NCBI RefSeq assembly: GCF_020184175.1
Contig: NC_065532.1
Span: forward strand, 45,590,287-45,654,286
Length of the DNA stretch: 64,000 nt
DNA from: Aphis gossypii
Lineage: Eukaryota; Arthropoda; Insecta; Hemiptera; Aphididae
Reading direction: 5' to 3'
Shown here: positions 1 to 13,000 of the stretch, one piece after another
How positions within the stretch are numbered: the first letter of the stretch is position 1
How the letters are laid out: every line of letters begins with the position of its first letter
Notes under the pieces: model-generated
What the model was told of the DNA's origin: nothing
The model's input: the letters and a program-made list of their open reading frames with translations, nothing else
The model's database searches: none
Position numbers and translations under genes: made by a program

Positions 1-3000
1 TATAATTATGTTAAATCTCAAAAAAAAAAAAAACACTTGATTGAGATTAACAAAGTATTGTAAACTATCAATGCGATTTATTATTTTTGTATGTAATCTT
101 AAAAAGTATGGGATAAACATCATTAAATTAAATTATACTTTTGTTATTTCATAAATTCATCTATTTGCATTTTAAAAACAAATCTATTCACATAAATAGG
201 AAAGTTTAGATTTTTAATTTGTACTTAAATTTATTTTACTATTTGGTAAAAAGTTAATATATAATAATTTGTATTTAGATTAATTGGTCAAAATGATATT
301 TTGTCTAATCACCTCATACAAATTGAACGTGTGTTTTACGTATTACATCGAATGCATAAAGATAATTATTTAAATTGTATTGATATTTTTTTTAGGGACT
401 CGTGTAAGTACTGAAGTAGCAGATAGTTCAATATGTATGAAAAGGACGAGAAAAATATTGCAAGAAAACTTTTTTCCCGGATGCAAAATGATTAATATAC
501 TGAAGTTTTGGGGGTCTGTGAAAGTTTTGTATTTTCTATGGCGTTTAGTTTTTAACTTTGTAAAACTATGAAATTACATCAGACAATATACAGTCAAGTA
601 GAAATCGGAAGGGTGGAAATAGCATCCTAAAAGAATAAAGACATTATTTTGTTTGGTGGTGGTAGTACGTAATAGCGTGTGTGTCTGAGATGAAATGAGG
701 AAAGAGGATACTAAACGGAGATATGTTGAAATATAATATATATATATTTAGTGGAGTGCTACATTTTTTCTTATGTCTTTTTCTTATTTTTTATTTAATG
801 ACAAATTGAAACGTGCCATGTAATAATAAAAAAGTTTTATTTTTTGATTTACGACAATAAATTCGATCAGTTATTTAGTGATTAACTCGAAAACAATATT
901 ATAGTTTTTATTGCTAAATTTTCGGTAAAAAATAATAACTTATTATTTGTTTACTGCTATAGTGCATTTATTTTTCGTCGTAGGATAACAATTAAAATAC
1001 AATGTATATTCATTAATCACTGAGATTCGTCTTAGTCACTCTAGTGTCGTCTAAACAGCGGTTGAAATCAGGTTATCTGCTGAATAGCTTGTAATGGGTT
1101 TTATTAAAACAACGGGAAGAAAAAAAAATAGTTTCACCTTTATTACGCTACGCATCGTCGTGATTTATGAACGAGCTATTCATGTGATTGTGTAAAAAAT
1201 TTGTCTACTTAAATAAACATAAAAAAAAAGTAGGAAGTGCAACCTACGCTCTTTTGTGAATAATTATAAGAACTCAAAAAACAAATCTGAATTAAAGTTA
1301 ATGAGAGAACAATAAATTGAAGATCTTGAAATGAAATTTAAATTATAAAATTATGCAGTATGACTGAACATTTCAAATTCAATTTTAAAGAAAACGTTTT
1401 CATTAGAAAATGAAATAATGTGGAAAAAATAATAAAATAATTTAAAAACATATTAAAATATTTAGAATAATTTTATGCTATTACACAGATAATTAAAAAG
1501 ATGACGAGTGTATTTTAAAAATGGTTTAATTATATTTAATATTGTTTCATCGCATTATCAACTATCATAACGCAAATATTTGATATGGAAATTAAACATA
1601 AACCATCATTGCTATCGTTATTATTATATGGTTAACACGAAAATTTATAGACGTGTTATTAAAATATTATTCTTTAAACTTAATATTTTAAATTCCAGTG
1701 TACTGCATTTAGATATATAGTTTTAACTTAGAACGTCATAATATTCACGTCGGAAAATAATGTTTACCACATTTCTCATTTATTTAAAATGCTTAAATTT
1801 CGTTTGAATGTGTTTGAAACAATTGATTTTCCTCAAAATCCATTTGTCGAACTTATTTTTACGAATGAATATTAGGATATAAATTGAAATTGACTGCAGA
1901 CGCGTAGAATACAGTAGTATTTGGTATATTTACGCATATTCACAATGGGATAAACATAACTAGGATTTAAAAGTAATTCCGAACTCTTTTTTGTATTTAA
2001 GTACAAATAAACATCTTTATACGTAAACGAAGTCTTTAGAGTTGTATGAAAACTCATTTACGTGAATACAAGTGATTTATAGTAAATTTAATTTCGTACC
2101 AACAAACTTATAAACTTACTACTACAAGTTACAACTTATTTTCATATACTTGATACACGACCACTTTGTTGTTGGTTGCCATGATATATTTTAGATAATA
2201 ACAAATATCTGAAATTTGTTCAAATCATTCAAACTGTTTACCGAAAACAGCTGCTTTTGAACTAAACTATTTAACTAGAAGGAATATGTTTGAAGATATC
2301 GCATATTTTTGTCTCACTGTATATTTTTAATAAATAACATTTATTTTAAGGAAACATCCGCGACCGAAAAATTAATCTGAATAAATTATTTACAATTGAA
2401 GCGCATAGTACGAAATATATTACTTACATATATATTTATTATAATATTTTATTCTGGTTAAGATCTCGGCAAATGATAATTTTCGTGGCTTTACTGAATT
2501 AATGAAGAGCACCACTCTCTCAAGGGTATGCGTGTTTATGGTGTCTCGAATCGCTATCGAATTTTAACGCGTATAGTAATATAATTATGTTCACCTACAT
2601 TTTTATTCGTTTTTTCGTTTTATTTTCATGCATAATATAAAAACTGAAGTTTTTTAGTGTAGCGAAAATAGTTTTGATTTATACTCGCACGAATCGATTA
2701 CGGCTTGATTACTTTTTTAACATACGTTATGAATTTTTTTTTACCAAACATGAACATCATATAGATTAATATCGACATAATATATATTCGTATTATAAGA
2801 ACCACCAAACATTATGTTATTATTATTGTAATAGTTTCAAGAGCTCTGCAATACTAGCTAGACTAATTATTACAGTTTGTAGCTAATTTATTTGACTTTT
2901 TTCTATTTCACTAGCCACTACCTATACCTTGAACACTAGTTATATCACTAGTAATCACAGTATTCATATGAGCGTAAAGTAAAAACTTTTATTACTGTAT

Positions 3001-4939
3001 GCTTTCGGTTCACACAAGAAACAATATTCTTAACGATGTATATATCGGTGCCCGCAAAAAGCTTTTGAACCGTTTAAACTTTAAAACAACCCCGTTCGTT
3101 AAATTTTTCAAGCACGTCTATATATAAAATATATAAACATATAATATTATTATATGATATATACCTACGTACGGAGTTTTACATAAGCTGCTGCGTTTAA
3201 TTAATTATAAGAACCCGAGATTATGCAAATACGTGAGAATTTATAAAACACGGTTAACTGCGGTGTAATGTATATAAAGTAACCGAACCATACTGTAAAT
3301 CGTCATTCAAGCATTTACTATTTGTTTTTCACGTTGCAGATATTTGCGCTGGAAATTCTCCAACAAGAAAACTCCAGCCGAAACGTTGGGGAAAAAAATA
3401 GTCTCGTTTACTCTTCGTTAAAGATAACTTAACTTGGCGCGTATGTGTTTTTGCGTTTTGCTCGCAGTTGTTCTAAGCATTTATATTTTATGTATTTGTA
3501 CCTACGCGTAATACATGTGTATATCAGATGGCACGTAGGCCCTAAATATTCATTTTTAAAAGAGTAGGTGCGTACACATTAGGAACCATTGTCTTTTTAA
3601 GTAAACGGCATATAACACGATTGTACGCGCGATGTATATAAAAGGGTTCAATCTTTTGTGTTGTTGTATAAGTAAAATATAATATTAATGTCTAAGTATT
3701 GCCGTTGCGGTCATTGAATATAAATTAAAAAACGCTTGATTATTTATACGATAGTCGGCGAACAGCTGTGGTTTAAAGAGAATAAAAATAGGACTTTTTT
3801 TATTGAATGTTTTTTATAATTAATATTCATATGGCACTTATATAAATTTAGATTAATAGTCAGCTCTATTATATGATATATGATATTATACTCATTGTTC
3901 TGTTTCTATGTGTAAAGATAATTACACATATGCAGACACCGCTTAGAATTTTTTTTGAAATTAGTGAATGACAGTTCGAATTCTTAAGAAAATGTTGTTA
4001 TAAATGTAAATTTACATTCTAACGGAAAGTTGAAAACGATGACAGAATAATAGGTTCAATCGTGTTTACATAATATATGATATTTTATTAGTTGCGATTT
4101 ATATGTTGTAAATTGTAATATTTAAATGTGCAGATTATATTGATTTATTATATTAAAAACATATTAAACACAATCTAGAATTGATTTATATATATTTATA
4201 AAATATATAGACGTTAATTTCACTTTATATTGTATTAAGTTCTGCAGTAATTTATTATAAAACCTACAAATAAATAATACATTATAAATTTATTATTCTT
4301 AAAATATTTTATGAAATTAGTTTTTGTTCTCGTATATTTTTAACAAATAGGTTGGCGCCAATCTGGACTTTTTAGGTGATTTTTCATTTAACGACATAAT
4401 AGATTGTTTGTCGTAACGGGCCATTTACTACAATTGCAAAGTATTTTGAAAATTTACCCAACAACGTAAACTACGCACTATAATATAATAATATTATACG
4501 TTGTGGTTACAGGGAAACACCGAAAAATAATATTTCATACCGCTATCCTTCAACCGTAAGTGAATTTTATAATAAATAAATTTGTAGAACATTCAAATGG
4601 CTTACGAGCTACTCGTAAATAATAAATGATAATATTATAAAATATTAAGGAACCCTGCCGTATAGGAAAACCTTTAATATACTATAATCAGGACATGGTA
4701 TAACATTAATTTTACGTAACATGCGATAATATTAAGTCGAACGATTTTAATAAAGGGTTGTATTTTTTGGGGTGGATGATTTAAGGGTTTAAATTTCGTC
4801 TTAACGGCAATAATAAGTACACTAAATAGATCAGTTTGGTCACAGAGTATTATCCACCATAAACCTTTATAATAATAGAATTATGATACACGTACATAGT
4901 TGTAAAGCATCTACTTATTGAGGCAACACACTCACACAT
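1..4939. other. AT-rich noncoding DNA
   Basis: No coding region, RNA gene or recognised transposon was found. The longest frames are 61-63 codons and low in complexity. A short plus-strand frame near 3,330-3,435 follows an acceptor-like ttttcacgttgcag but has no partner exon. Confidence 0.5.
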
Positions 4940-5620
4940 ATTAAATAATGTTTTGCGTATGTGTTTATACACAGGACGACGGGGTTTATAGAAATTAATT
5001 TCTAAATTGGTCCCAGGAAAAAACTCTAGCGGACTACTTCCACGACCGACCGCCTTAATAGCAGATGCGCAGTAGCCATGTAACACCGGAATAATGATAT
5101 GGTTCGTTTCGGTAATTGAATTGTCGCCACCGCCTATGCGCATAGATGTATACCTGTTCGGCAATCGAGATAGACGGGTTACAGCAGAAGTCTACAGGGT
5201 GGTCCATCGCGTTTTTCTATTTTTTCGTCTTGCTGTATAAAACGAAAAACGTGGGAGACCGCCCTCTGTATAGTATATGCTCCCGTGCCATCGCCGCTCC
5301 TTCTTTCCAATCAGAGTATATAACCACCGCCTTGACTGTATACGAACGAAAACCCGCCGGGGCGCGCGACGTACGTGATCGACATACCCGATGATGAGGC
5401 TCTCAGCCCTCTGTACGGGTAGGTCGGTCTCGTTACGAAGCCCGCGGACGGCAGCGTCGAACAAACGGGTGGAAGGTACACGTTTATTTCGCAAAACGAG
5501 CACGTTTAACAAATCGAACTAACCCTCCATCACATAAGTCTACCCCCAGCTCAGCCATCTCTGTCCACTCAAACCGTCACCTTTTCAGCCATCCGTCGCA
5601 AACGAATTCGAGTCTCTCAC
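4940..5620. other. GC-richer island with overlapping ORFs, unidentified
   Basis: This 0.7-kb stretch is clearly GC- and CpG-richer than the surrounding DNA (for example cccgccggggcgcgcgacg near 5,352). Frames of 82-106 codons are open on both strands (minus 5,192-5,512 and 4,850-5,164; plus 5,146-5,394), but none resembles a known protein and they overlap each other, so composition alone explains them. An unannotated promoter or first exon is the likeliest functional reading. Confidence 0.25.
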
Positions 5621-8600
5621 TACATACATATTATTGTTATCATTATTATATTATATTTTTACAACTATTATTACAGCAGTTATTATTATTATACCCAAGC
5701 CGTGATGGTACGAGTACAGTTGTGTTGTACATGAATTTATATCATATAATTGAATAATATATTCATCGCAGACGAGGTGACTCAACGATTTAGAAATGAA
5801 AAAAATATATATTATACACGTCATATATAGTATACAGCGGTGTTTTCGCCGACGGCTAACCGGAAAGACGGAACGTTCCATCGAGTATATTATAAACCTA
5901 CTTACCTAACATAAAACGCGTTTACGTATAAAATTAAGTTAACGGAATATATCAATAGTAATTACTAATCAATTTATGTTTTTTAAAACTATATAGTATA
6001 TATGTATTTTTATAGTAGGTAAAATATCACATTTTTATTTTATTTTAAATACTACCGTCGAAAACATTCGAAAATATTTTTGCAACAAGCTTGGATCACA
6101 ATAGTTCTATGAATATAAAAATATATCTTGCTTAAACAAAAGGCATCACAATACACTAATATAATGTATCGAGGCAATAGTAGCAAGACAAATGCTTACG
6201 TGGCTATATCAGGATTCTGTCAAGCTTTTTTATATTTTTGTATTGTGAAGCTATTAAAAAAAAAAAAAACAAATTGAAGTAATAGTGTATACAGAATATT
6301 TAACTAACAGTTTTTAACACAACGTTGTCAAATTCACGTTTTTACAACTATAGGTATTACATTCTGCTCTGGTTGCACATTGTATGGACGATGTAAAGAT
6401 ATTGCAAGGTCACTCACTCGGCCAATTTCAAATCAGAAACACGTGGTTATTGTTAGTATTATTATTTTTTTGTTTATTTAAAACAAAGTGGAATAAAACA
6501 CATCTCTTTGTCAATATAAAACGCTCAATATCATACTCAATCGTTTTAATTGATTGAAAAATGTTTAGTGACTTTTCTACAACATTCAAAAGAAAACTAA
6601 ACATTTATCAACAAGTTTTTTGGATACTTGGAGTACGTTCAATGAGTTTATAATGCGAGACAAGTCATAGTGCTATTAAATTTCATAGGTTATTTCAAAT
6701 AACTATTCCAATCACTTATTTCATAAAAATGCTAAATATTTGTTAATGATTGATTATAATTCGATCAGTACCTATTCGAGATTTGAATGATACAATTTCA
6801 GAAAAATAGATAACATTATTATTTCAATTTTTTTCTTGCTAAATTTTAAGGATTTTAATTATTGTAAAATGAAAAGTGTGTTGAAACTTGGTTGTGCAAA
6901 TAAATGTCTCACGCTTAACACAATATCGAAATTTTAAGTCGATTCACAAAATTCAAAATTCCCACACACGCGTGTGTGCGTATAAAATACATAGTAAATC
7001 TACCTAATAACAATATACGCGTTGCATAATAGAAGCGAGTACAATTAAGCGCGCACATGCAGTAAATCATAGAATGAGTTTTTAACGGATTTTCGAGAGA
7101 CCGACACGATTGCTATGGCGATAATAATAATAATAATAATAATAATATAATAATAATAATAGCAGTGGCTACATTGAGTGTAAAATGAAATAGAGCACAT
7201 GGATAGGTCGTGGCTCACGCGTTGGAGCGACACGAGTACACGATGCGGATACGAAAAATATATAAACAATAATAAAAATTATAATACCATACTGACAAAC
7301 GTGACATGCAATGAATTTAAAACGACAAAATCTCGTTTTCTACTTTGCCGCCCGGTCCACGAGTAAATACAGTGAAATATAGTCCGCGGATTTTAAAGTG
7401 CAATTATAATACATTATAATAATAATTATTATTATTATAACGAATGCGTATTACAATAAAAATTAAAACGAACTCCTGACGAGTGTGTTAATAATTGGTT
7501 TGACACAGAAATGTTCGAAAACGATTTTTTCACAAAATATTAATAATATTATAATTGCAGAAAAAAAAAATCAGCGTCAATCCAATAAATCAACGCTAAT
7601 ACGCAACGTTAGTAGATATAAACATTAATTACCTACGCATTAGAAAATTTAATTTAAAATAAAAATCCGTTTAATTTGTTATTATATCGCTGCTGCAATA
7701 CGAACAAATATTTATTTTATGCAATACATTAAAACCCAATTGCTATTTGAATTTTATATTTTAAACGGTAATAGCTGGTAGTTACTGTAATATTATGTGT
7801 GCCTGCTTATTAAACACGTATTTTTACACCGTGTTTTGTTTATAGGTGGGTATGCCACGCAATTGTTGACCTCTATAACGGCCAATTTAAAAAACCCAAA
7901 CACGGACTTTCATGTTTTACGTAAATAATTATAGCCGTTGGATTATTTAGAAAATCATTACAATACGATGTGTTCAATATATTATAACAAAGAAAGGTAA
8001 ACCAGAAATAAGAGCGAGTTTTTGATCTGTATACGGATCATATTATTATTTTGTTATTATGTACCTATTTTTCTTATAAGAACTGCTAGTCATCTTTTTG
8101 GTTTTAAACATTTTTCGAATTTCAACACCCAAACACAATTGTGTACCTACATCAAAATAGGTGTGGATTATTTCATAATCCGATCGATATACTGTTATAT
8201 GAGCATGTTACCAACAGTCATTTTTTGGGGCACTTAAAGCCAACATAAACAAGGCGCGTTGAACGATAATTTGAAGCAATTATAAACTACTTTTTAATAA
8301 GAATCGTTTTAGCACCGATTTTTTAATACCTACGTTATAACCACTTGTAATTATAGTCTTTACAAAACCCTATTATTATTATTATTACTATTATTATTTA
8401 CTCCTTTAAAAACCATTTTTAATTAACAACATTATGTATTATTGCATTTGATTTCGACAATGCGCGCGTGAAATCACGTACATCGAAACCATTGTAATTA
8501 TTTTCTACAATTACTATTATAAATGACGCTGTACGTTATACTTAAAGTACAATCGTAGTACTTGTGTGGTCTTTTCCGAAATCGATATTTACGTTTATAA

Positions 8601-9154
8601 AATCGTTACACCCTATTCAATTCAGTTGGAATTCTGGACAAGAGTTGAACACAACTTATACTGTGGGTGATGTTCAGATTAAAACGAATATGCATCACGT
8701 AACTTTTAATTAAAATGTTATCATTCAATACGGTTAATTAAATATCACATAATATTTAAAACTAGCATATATATAATTAATGATTTAAGAGCCAAGATAA
8801 AAATTCTCGATCGCGAAGATAGGACATCCCGTATAAGGTCGGTATCAGATGAATTTGATCCCGGGTAAATAATCTTTGAACTACCCGATACACGTTCCAG
8901 ACAGGGAGAATCAGCCAAATATATCGACTTGTATCCTTAATTCTATTTTCAATAAGTCAAGTATTTAGCGCTTTTTACTCGAAATACAAGCGCGATCGGT
9001 ACCGGATAAAATATTCCGATCTCTTTTCACTCACTACTGATACATTATATACACGGGTTTCACGCTGATCCAATTATATACTATATTAAACTTGAAATCG
9101 AGAAAAATCGGAATGCGAACTACTATACCACCCCTAAACGTCGGCAAGAATTCA
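5621..9154. other. AT-rich noncoding DNA with an (AAT)n microsatellite
   Basis: It contains the trinucleotide repeat at 7,121-7,160 and many ATTATT tracts (for example 8,371-8,400). The 71-76-codon frames here are by-products of these tracts. No gene is supported. Confidence 0.5.
7121..7160. repeat. (AAT)n microsatellite
   Basis: A run of ATA/AAT trinucleotides about 40 bases long with a single break near 7,147. Confidence 0.9.
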
Positions 9155-9260
9155 CAAGTTATATAAATACGATTTTCTGAAGAGCGTTCGAGTTAAGTAA
9201 TTTACAATCACTCTAACCGCTCACCGTCTTCACTGTAGTCGCTGTAGTCGTCTATTAAGT
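9155..9260 (+). promoter_or_regulatory. possible TATA promoter
   Basis: TATATAAATA at about 9,160 is followed about 25-35 bases later by a GC-richer stretch (gaagagcgttcgagttaag, then accgctcaccgtcttcactgtagtcgctgtagtcgtc), the pattern of an insect TATA promoter with a 5' UTR. No convincing ORF follows within 1 kb; the first ATG at about 9,309 opens only 19 codons. In DNA this AT-rich, TATA-like strings are common, so the call is weak. Confidence 0.2.
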
Positions 9261-9940
9261 TTAAAAGTAAAAGTTAATACATTTATATTTTATATAGTTT
9301 TAGTGGAATGAATGTGTCGTTTCTTCATTTTCTGAAACTGTCTTATTTGTTAAACTACATTTGTTGAACAGTCAGTATTGTCAAAGTTTTCGGTGATTAA
9401 GTCTCCACAAATAGTTAATTATATATTATCTTATATCCGAAAACTTCTATAGTAGTTTGACGTGTATCTAACTATACATTTTTCTCAATTCTAACCAAGT
9501 GTATAGAGGACTGTTAAAAAAATAGTTAATATATTTATATGCTAACTTTTTTGTTTCAAAAAATGAATAAAAGTGATGTATTTTTATTAATTAATAATGT
9601 TAATATATCAGATATATCATATCTACAAGTACATAGTTATTATTTTGAGTTGTATGTAAAATATGTACAAACTTGATGAAAGTAAGATATCAGATAACTA
9701 AACGGAGTATAATTCTAACTGCTGTATTGCGATTACTACCAAAAACTATATTTATATACATTAATCTGAGGGTGATAGAAGTTTTCAAAATGTGTACTGA
9801 AACTCTTAAAAACTGCAATATAAACGCACACAATCCATGAATATCCAGGAACAAGCATACAAATAGCGCACAGTGAAACTTCTCAACATTCGTCGCAGAT
9901 ATATATATATATTATGTTATTTTCCTTTTGGGTTGTGTAT

Positions 9941-10050
9941 AGAGGAAACTATCCTTCGTGCGTAGCACAGAGAGGGACCTGCTTCTTATCAGAGTAGGTC
10001 CTTTAATCCTATTCTTGCCGGGTCCTTATAATCAGATCGTTTCCTGAGGA
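9941..10050. other. GC-richer segment with nested inverted repeats
   Basis: An outer pair AGGAAAC (9,943-9,949) and GTTTCCT (10,039-10,045) encloses an inner hairpin GGACCTGCTTCT / AGAGTAGGTCC (9,975-10,001) and a third GGTCCT near 10,021. The segment stands out in base composition from the AT-rich DNA around it. It could form a structured RNA or be part of an old promoter or 5' exon. No RNA family is recognised. Confidence 0.2.
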
Positions 10051-13000
10051 GAAGTTTCAATTCCCGGCACTACGCTCATCCGCTGTTTCCCCAAGCCTAT
10101 TCCTACCGGTGTCAATTTACCGTCTACGCTTCATTTCTTCCAATTTGTATACCCAACAACCACTCACTCATTATAATGTCCCCTATTTCTCGCTCTTGTC
10201 ATTCGTTCGTGAGCACTGTCGATTCCAGTACGAGTTCGTATCTACCGGCTTAAGCTCTACAGTACTTGAAAATCGATATTTTATAACTTTTGGACGAATG
10301 TAACAATTTTCTTGAATTAATTACGTTTTTCAGCGCACATCTCAGCATATTTTTTACTAGCCATATTAATAGTTTCATTAATATTTGGTGACTTGACTTA
10401 CACAATAGTAAAAAAAAAAAACAAATGTATTTTATACATTGTCTGGCAATATGTCATATTATTATTTAACCTATCGTAATAAAACATATAAAATGCCAAG
10501 CCGTCAAAGACTAAAACACATATTTTTTAATTATATAGGCGCCTACGTAATAACAGTTGTTTCATCAATAACACGAATTACAATAAATTTCTTTCGACGA
10601 ATATATTATTATTATTATAAACGCATGAGTTAAGAGAAAAAAAATATTTGAAATAAATTACCGAGTAAACTCAATTATTTAACCTTTGAGACGACTTAAT
10701 CCACGGTTACCAGACAGCTAGACAACAATATTTACCTACCTGTATGCAATACAATTTTCTTCGAAGTTGTCGGTATAAATAATGTTTTGTAAGCCTATAC
10801 ACACGCATACATAATAAATATGCATATACCTATACATATATAATATTATGTATATATATATATATATATATATACATATAGTATTTATGTTCACAAACTG
10901 CCAATAATATTTTATTGGCACCGACCGTACTATATATTGCTAATACCTGTTGCACCAAATTGATTTTCTGCATGCGTTAACTTCTCCTCCGCTGTCAGCG
11001 CTATCAATTGTCACCCTATTTCACATGATATAATATTATATAATCGCATAAACAACGATATGATATATTAAAACCATCGTATATGTCGCGTATTAAATTA
11101 CACGCGAAAAACACGTCGAACTACACTGACCTTGTACGGTATGGTATATATTTCACCTGTTCACAAGCACAATAATAATAATATAATATATTATATTTAT
11201 GGATAATAGTTTTTAATTGGCGCCATGGGATTAATATCACCTGACGCGCGTACTTGGTGTTTGTATAAATGTATGTATATAATGTAGGTCGTAACCTAGA
11301 CCGTCTGTCTGTATTAATGATAAACATATGTACCTCGTACGTATAATACATTTTAATACGATGGGTTATTCAGTATAATTCGATTCAAATGTGTTTCGTT
11401 ACGATATTCGGTACGTTAAATGCGTGTATAATATCTGCAACAGTGTTTCGGAAAATAATGAAATAATAAGTTACTGCCAAAATCGATGTATAGAAATCGA
11501 TATATATATATATGTATAGTGATACTAATTATCGCGATATCGACGTATGCAAATTGATTTATACTGCAGAACTACAGTGGATCCGGGTCTGTCCTATTAC
11601 ATATTATACCCATTTACAATTCTTTTTTTTCCAATCACACGGAGAGTTTGTACGTTATGTATAGTGTTACGACGACGATAATATGTAATTTATTTTCGGC
11701 CTTCGACTGTAAATAATAATTATCGTCAATAATAAAATATCACCAGTGCACCATTCTTCTTTTTTTTTTTTTTTTTTTTTTTTATTCGTGCACATATCAT
11801 TTTTAATAAAAAGAGAAATAATTACCAATTCATAACATATAATATTAAGTACACTACGTCATACGTAGGTACTTACTATACGTATATTTTTAGCGTTCAA
11901 TACAAGTGTGTGTGGCTCATAAACAATTTCTAACATAAAAAATATCTTTGCTACAAATAACTACTGCTGCAGCGGTTTAGATACCTATTGCCCGGTTTAC
12001 GTCTTAACAGGTATAATTACTCGTATACGTGGTTTACGCGTCAATAAACTGCTCGAAATCTCATTAAATTATTATTATTGCTCATTGCATGAACCGTAAT
12101 GTTTTATTTTTATTAATTGATACCATGCTAATAGCATGACGCATATCAGTCGGGAAAATCGACTAGTATAATAATTTAGTAAAATAATAAATATCCAACG
12201 TTAATAAATAATTTTAATACAACCATGAGAATTATTTTTTAACGCTCATGACGTCTCGTTGATCGTATCATCATATTGCGTTATTGTATTTTCTTTTATA
12301 ATATAATAAAATACAATTTTATCACTTTTTAACTGCTAATATGGATGTGCATTTTTATGAACGATGTACCTAATTTTAAGTACTCACTAATCGATAGAAC
12401 GTGGCTTATTAAAATTAGTAAATACCTAGTAATCATATTATTACGAAACACTGTGTTTGAAATTTAAACAAAGAAAATATTGTAGTATACGTATAAAATT
12501 GCTCAAACTTATGTTCCAGAGGCGTTCACACCTATGCGGCTGAACTATAATACTGTTGGTGTTTCTCGTGTGTGGAGGAAAAACATATAACCTATAATTA
12601 CGGTGTCATTTAATTAACGCGACCTCCTTGTTTATTAGTGTATCTAACACAAAAGAGGCACGTCAGTCTGTTGATTCAATTTGCGTGCCTGAACATAATA
12701 TACCGTATGAATATTACTATTTTTATACCCTTTTTTGCTCGACATTTTTTTTTTTTTTTTTTATTTGAATATTTTCAAAGAATTCATGGTCTGTGGAGAT
12801 TAACACAATATTATATGTATTTTTAGTAGACAACAACATAATTCTCGTTAACATAATAATGTATGTGATATAATATTAGTATACTATAATAAAACGGCCG
12901 GTATACAGTAATTATAACGAGGTGTCGTGTTAAATTAAAGAAGACAATCATTTAAATTAAAAGTTTTTATAATATATTATTATAATAATTAAACACCCCA

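Noticed and set aside
3330..3440. Possible exon after ttttcacgttgcag (IFALEILQQENSSRNVGEKN)
   Set aside because: No donor partner or known family; a 31-codon frame in this context can be chance.
5146..5512. Overlapping 82-106-codon ORFs on both strands in the 5-kb GC island
   Set aside because: They overlap each other, show no known motif, and open frames are expected where GC content rises.
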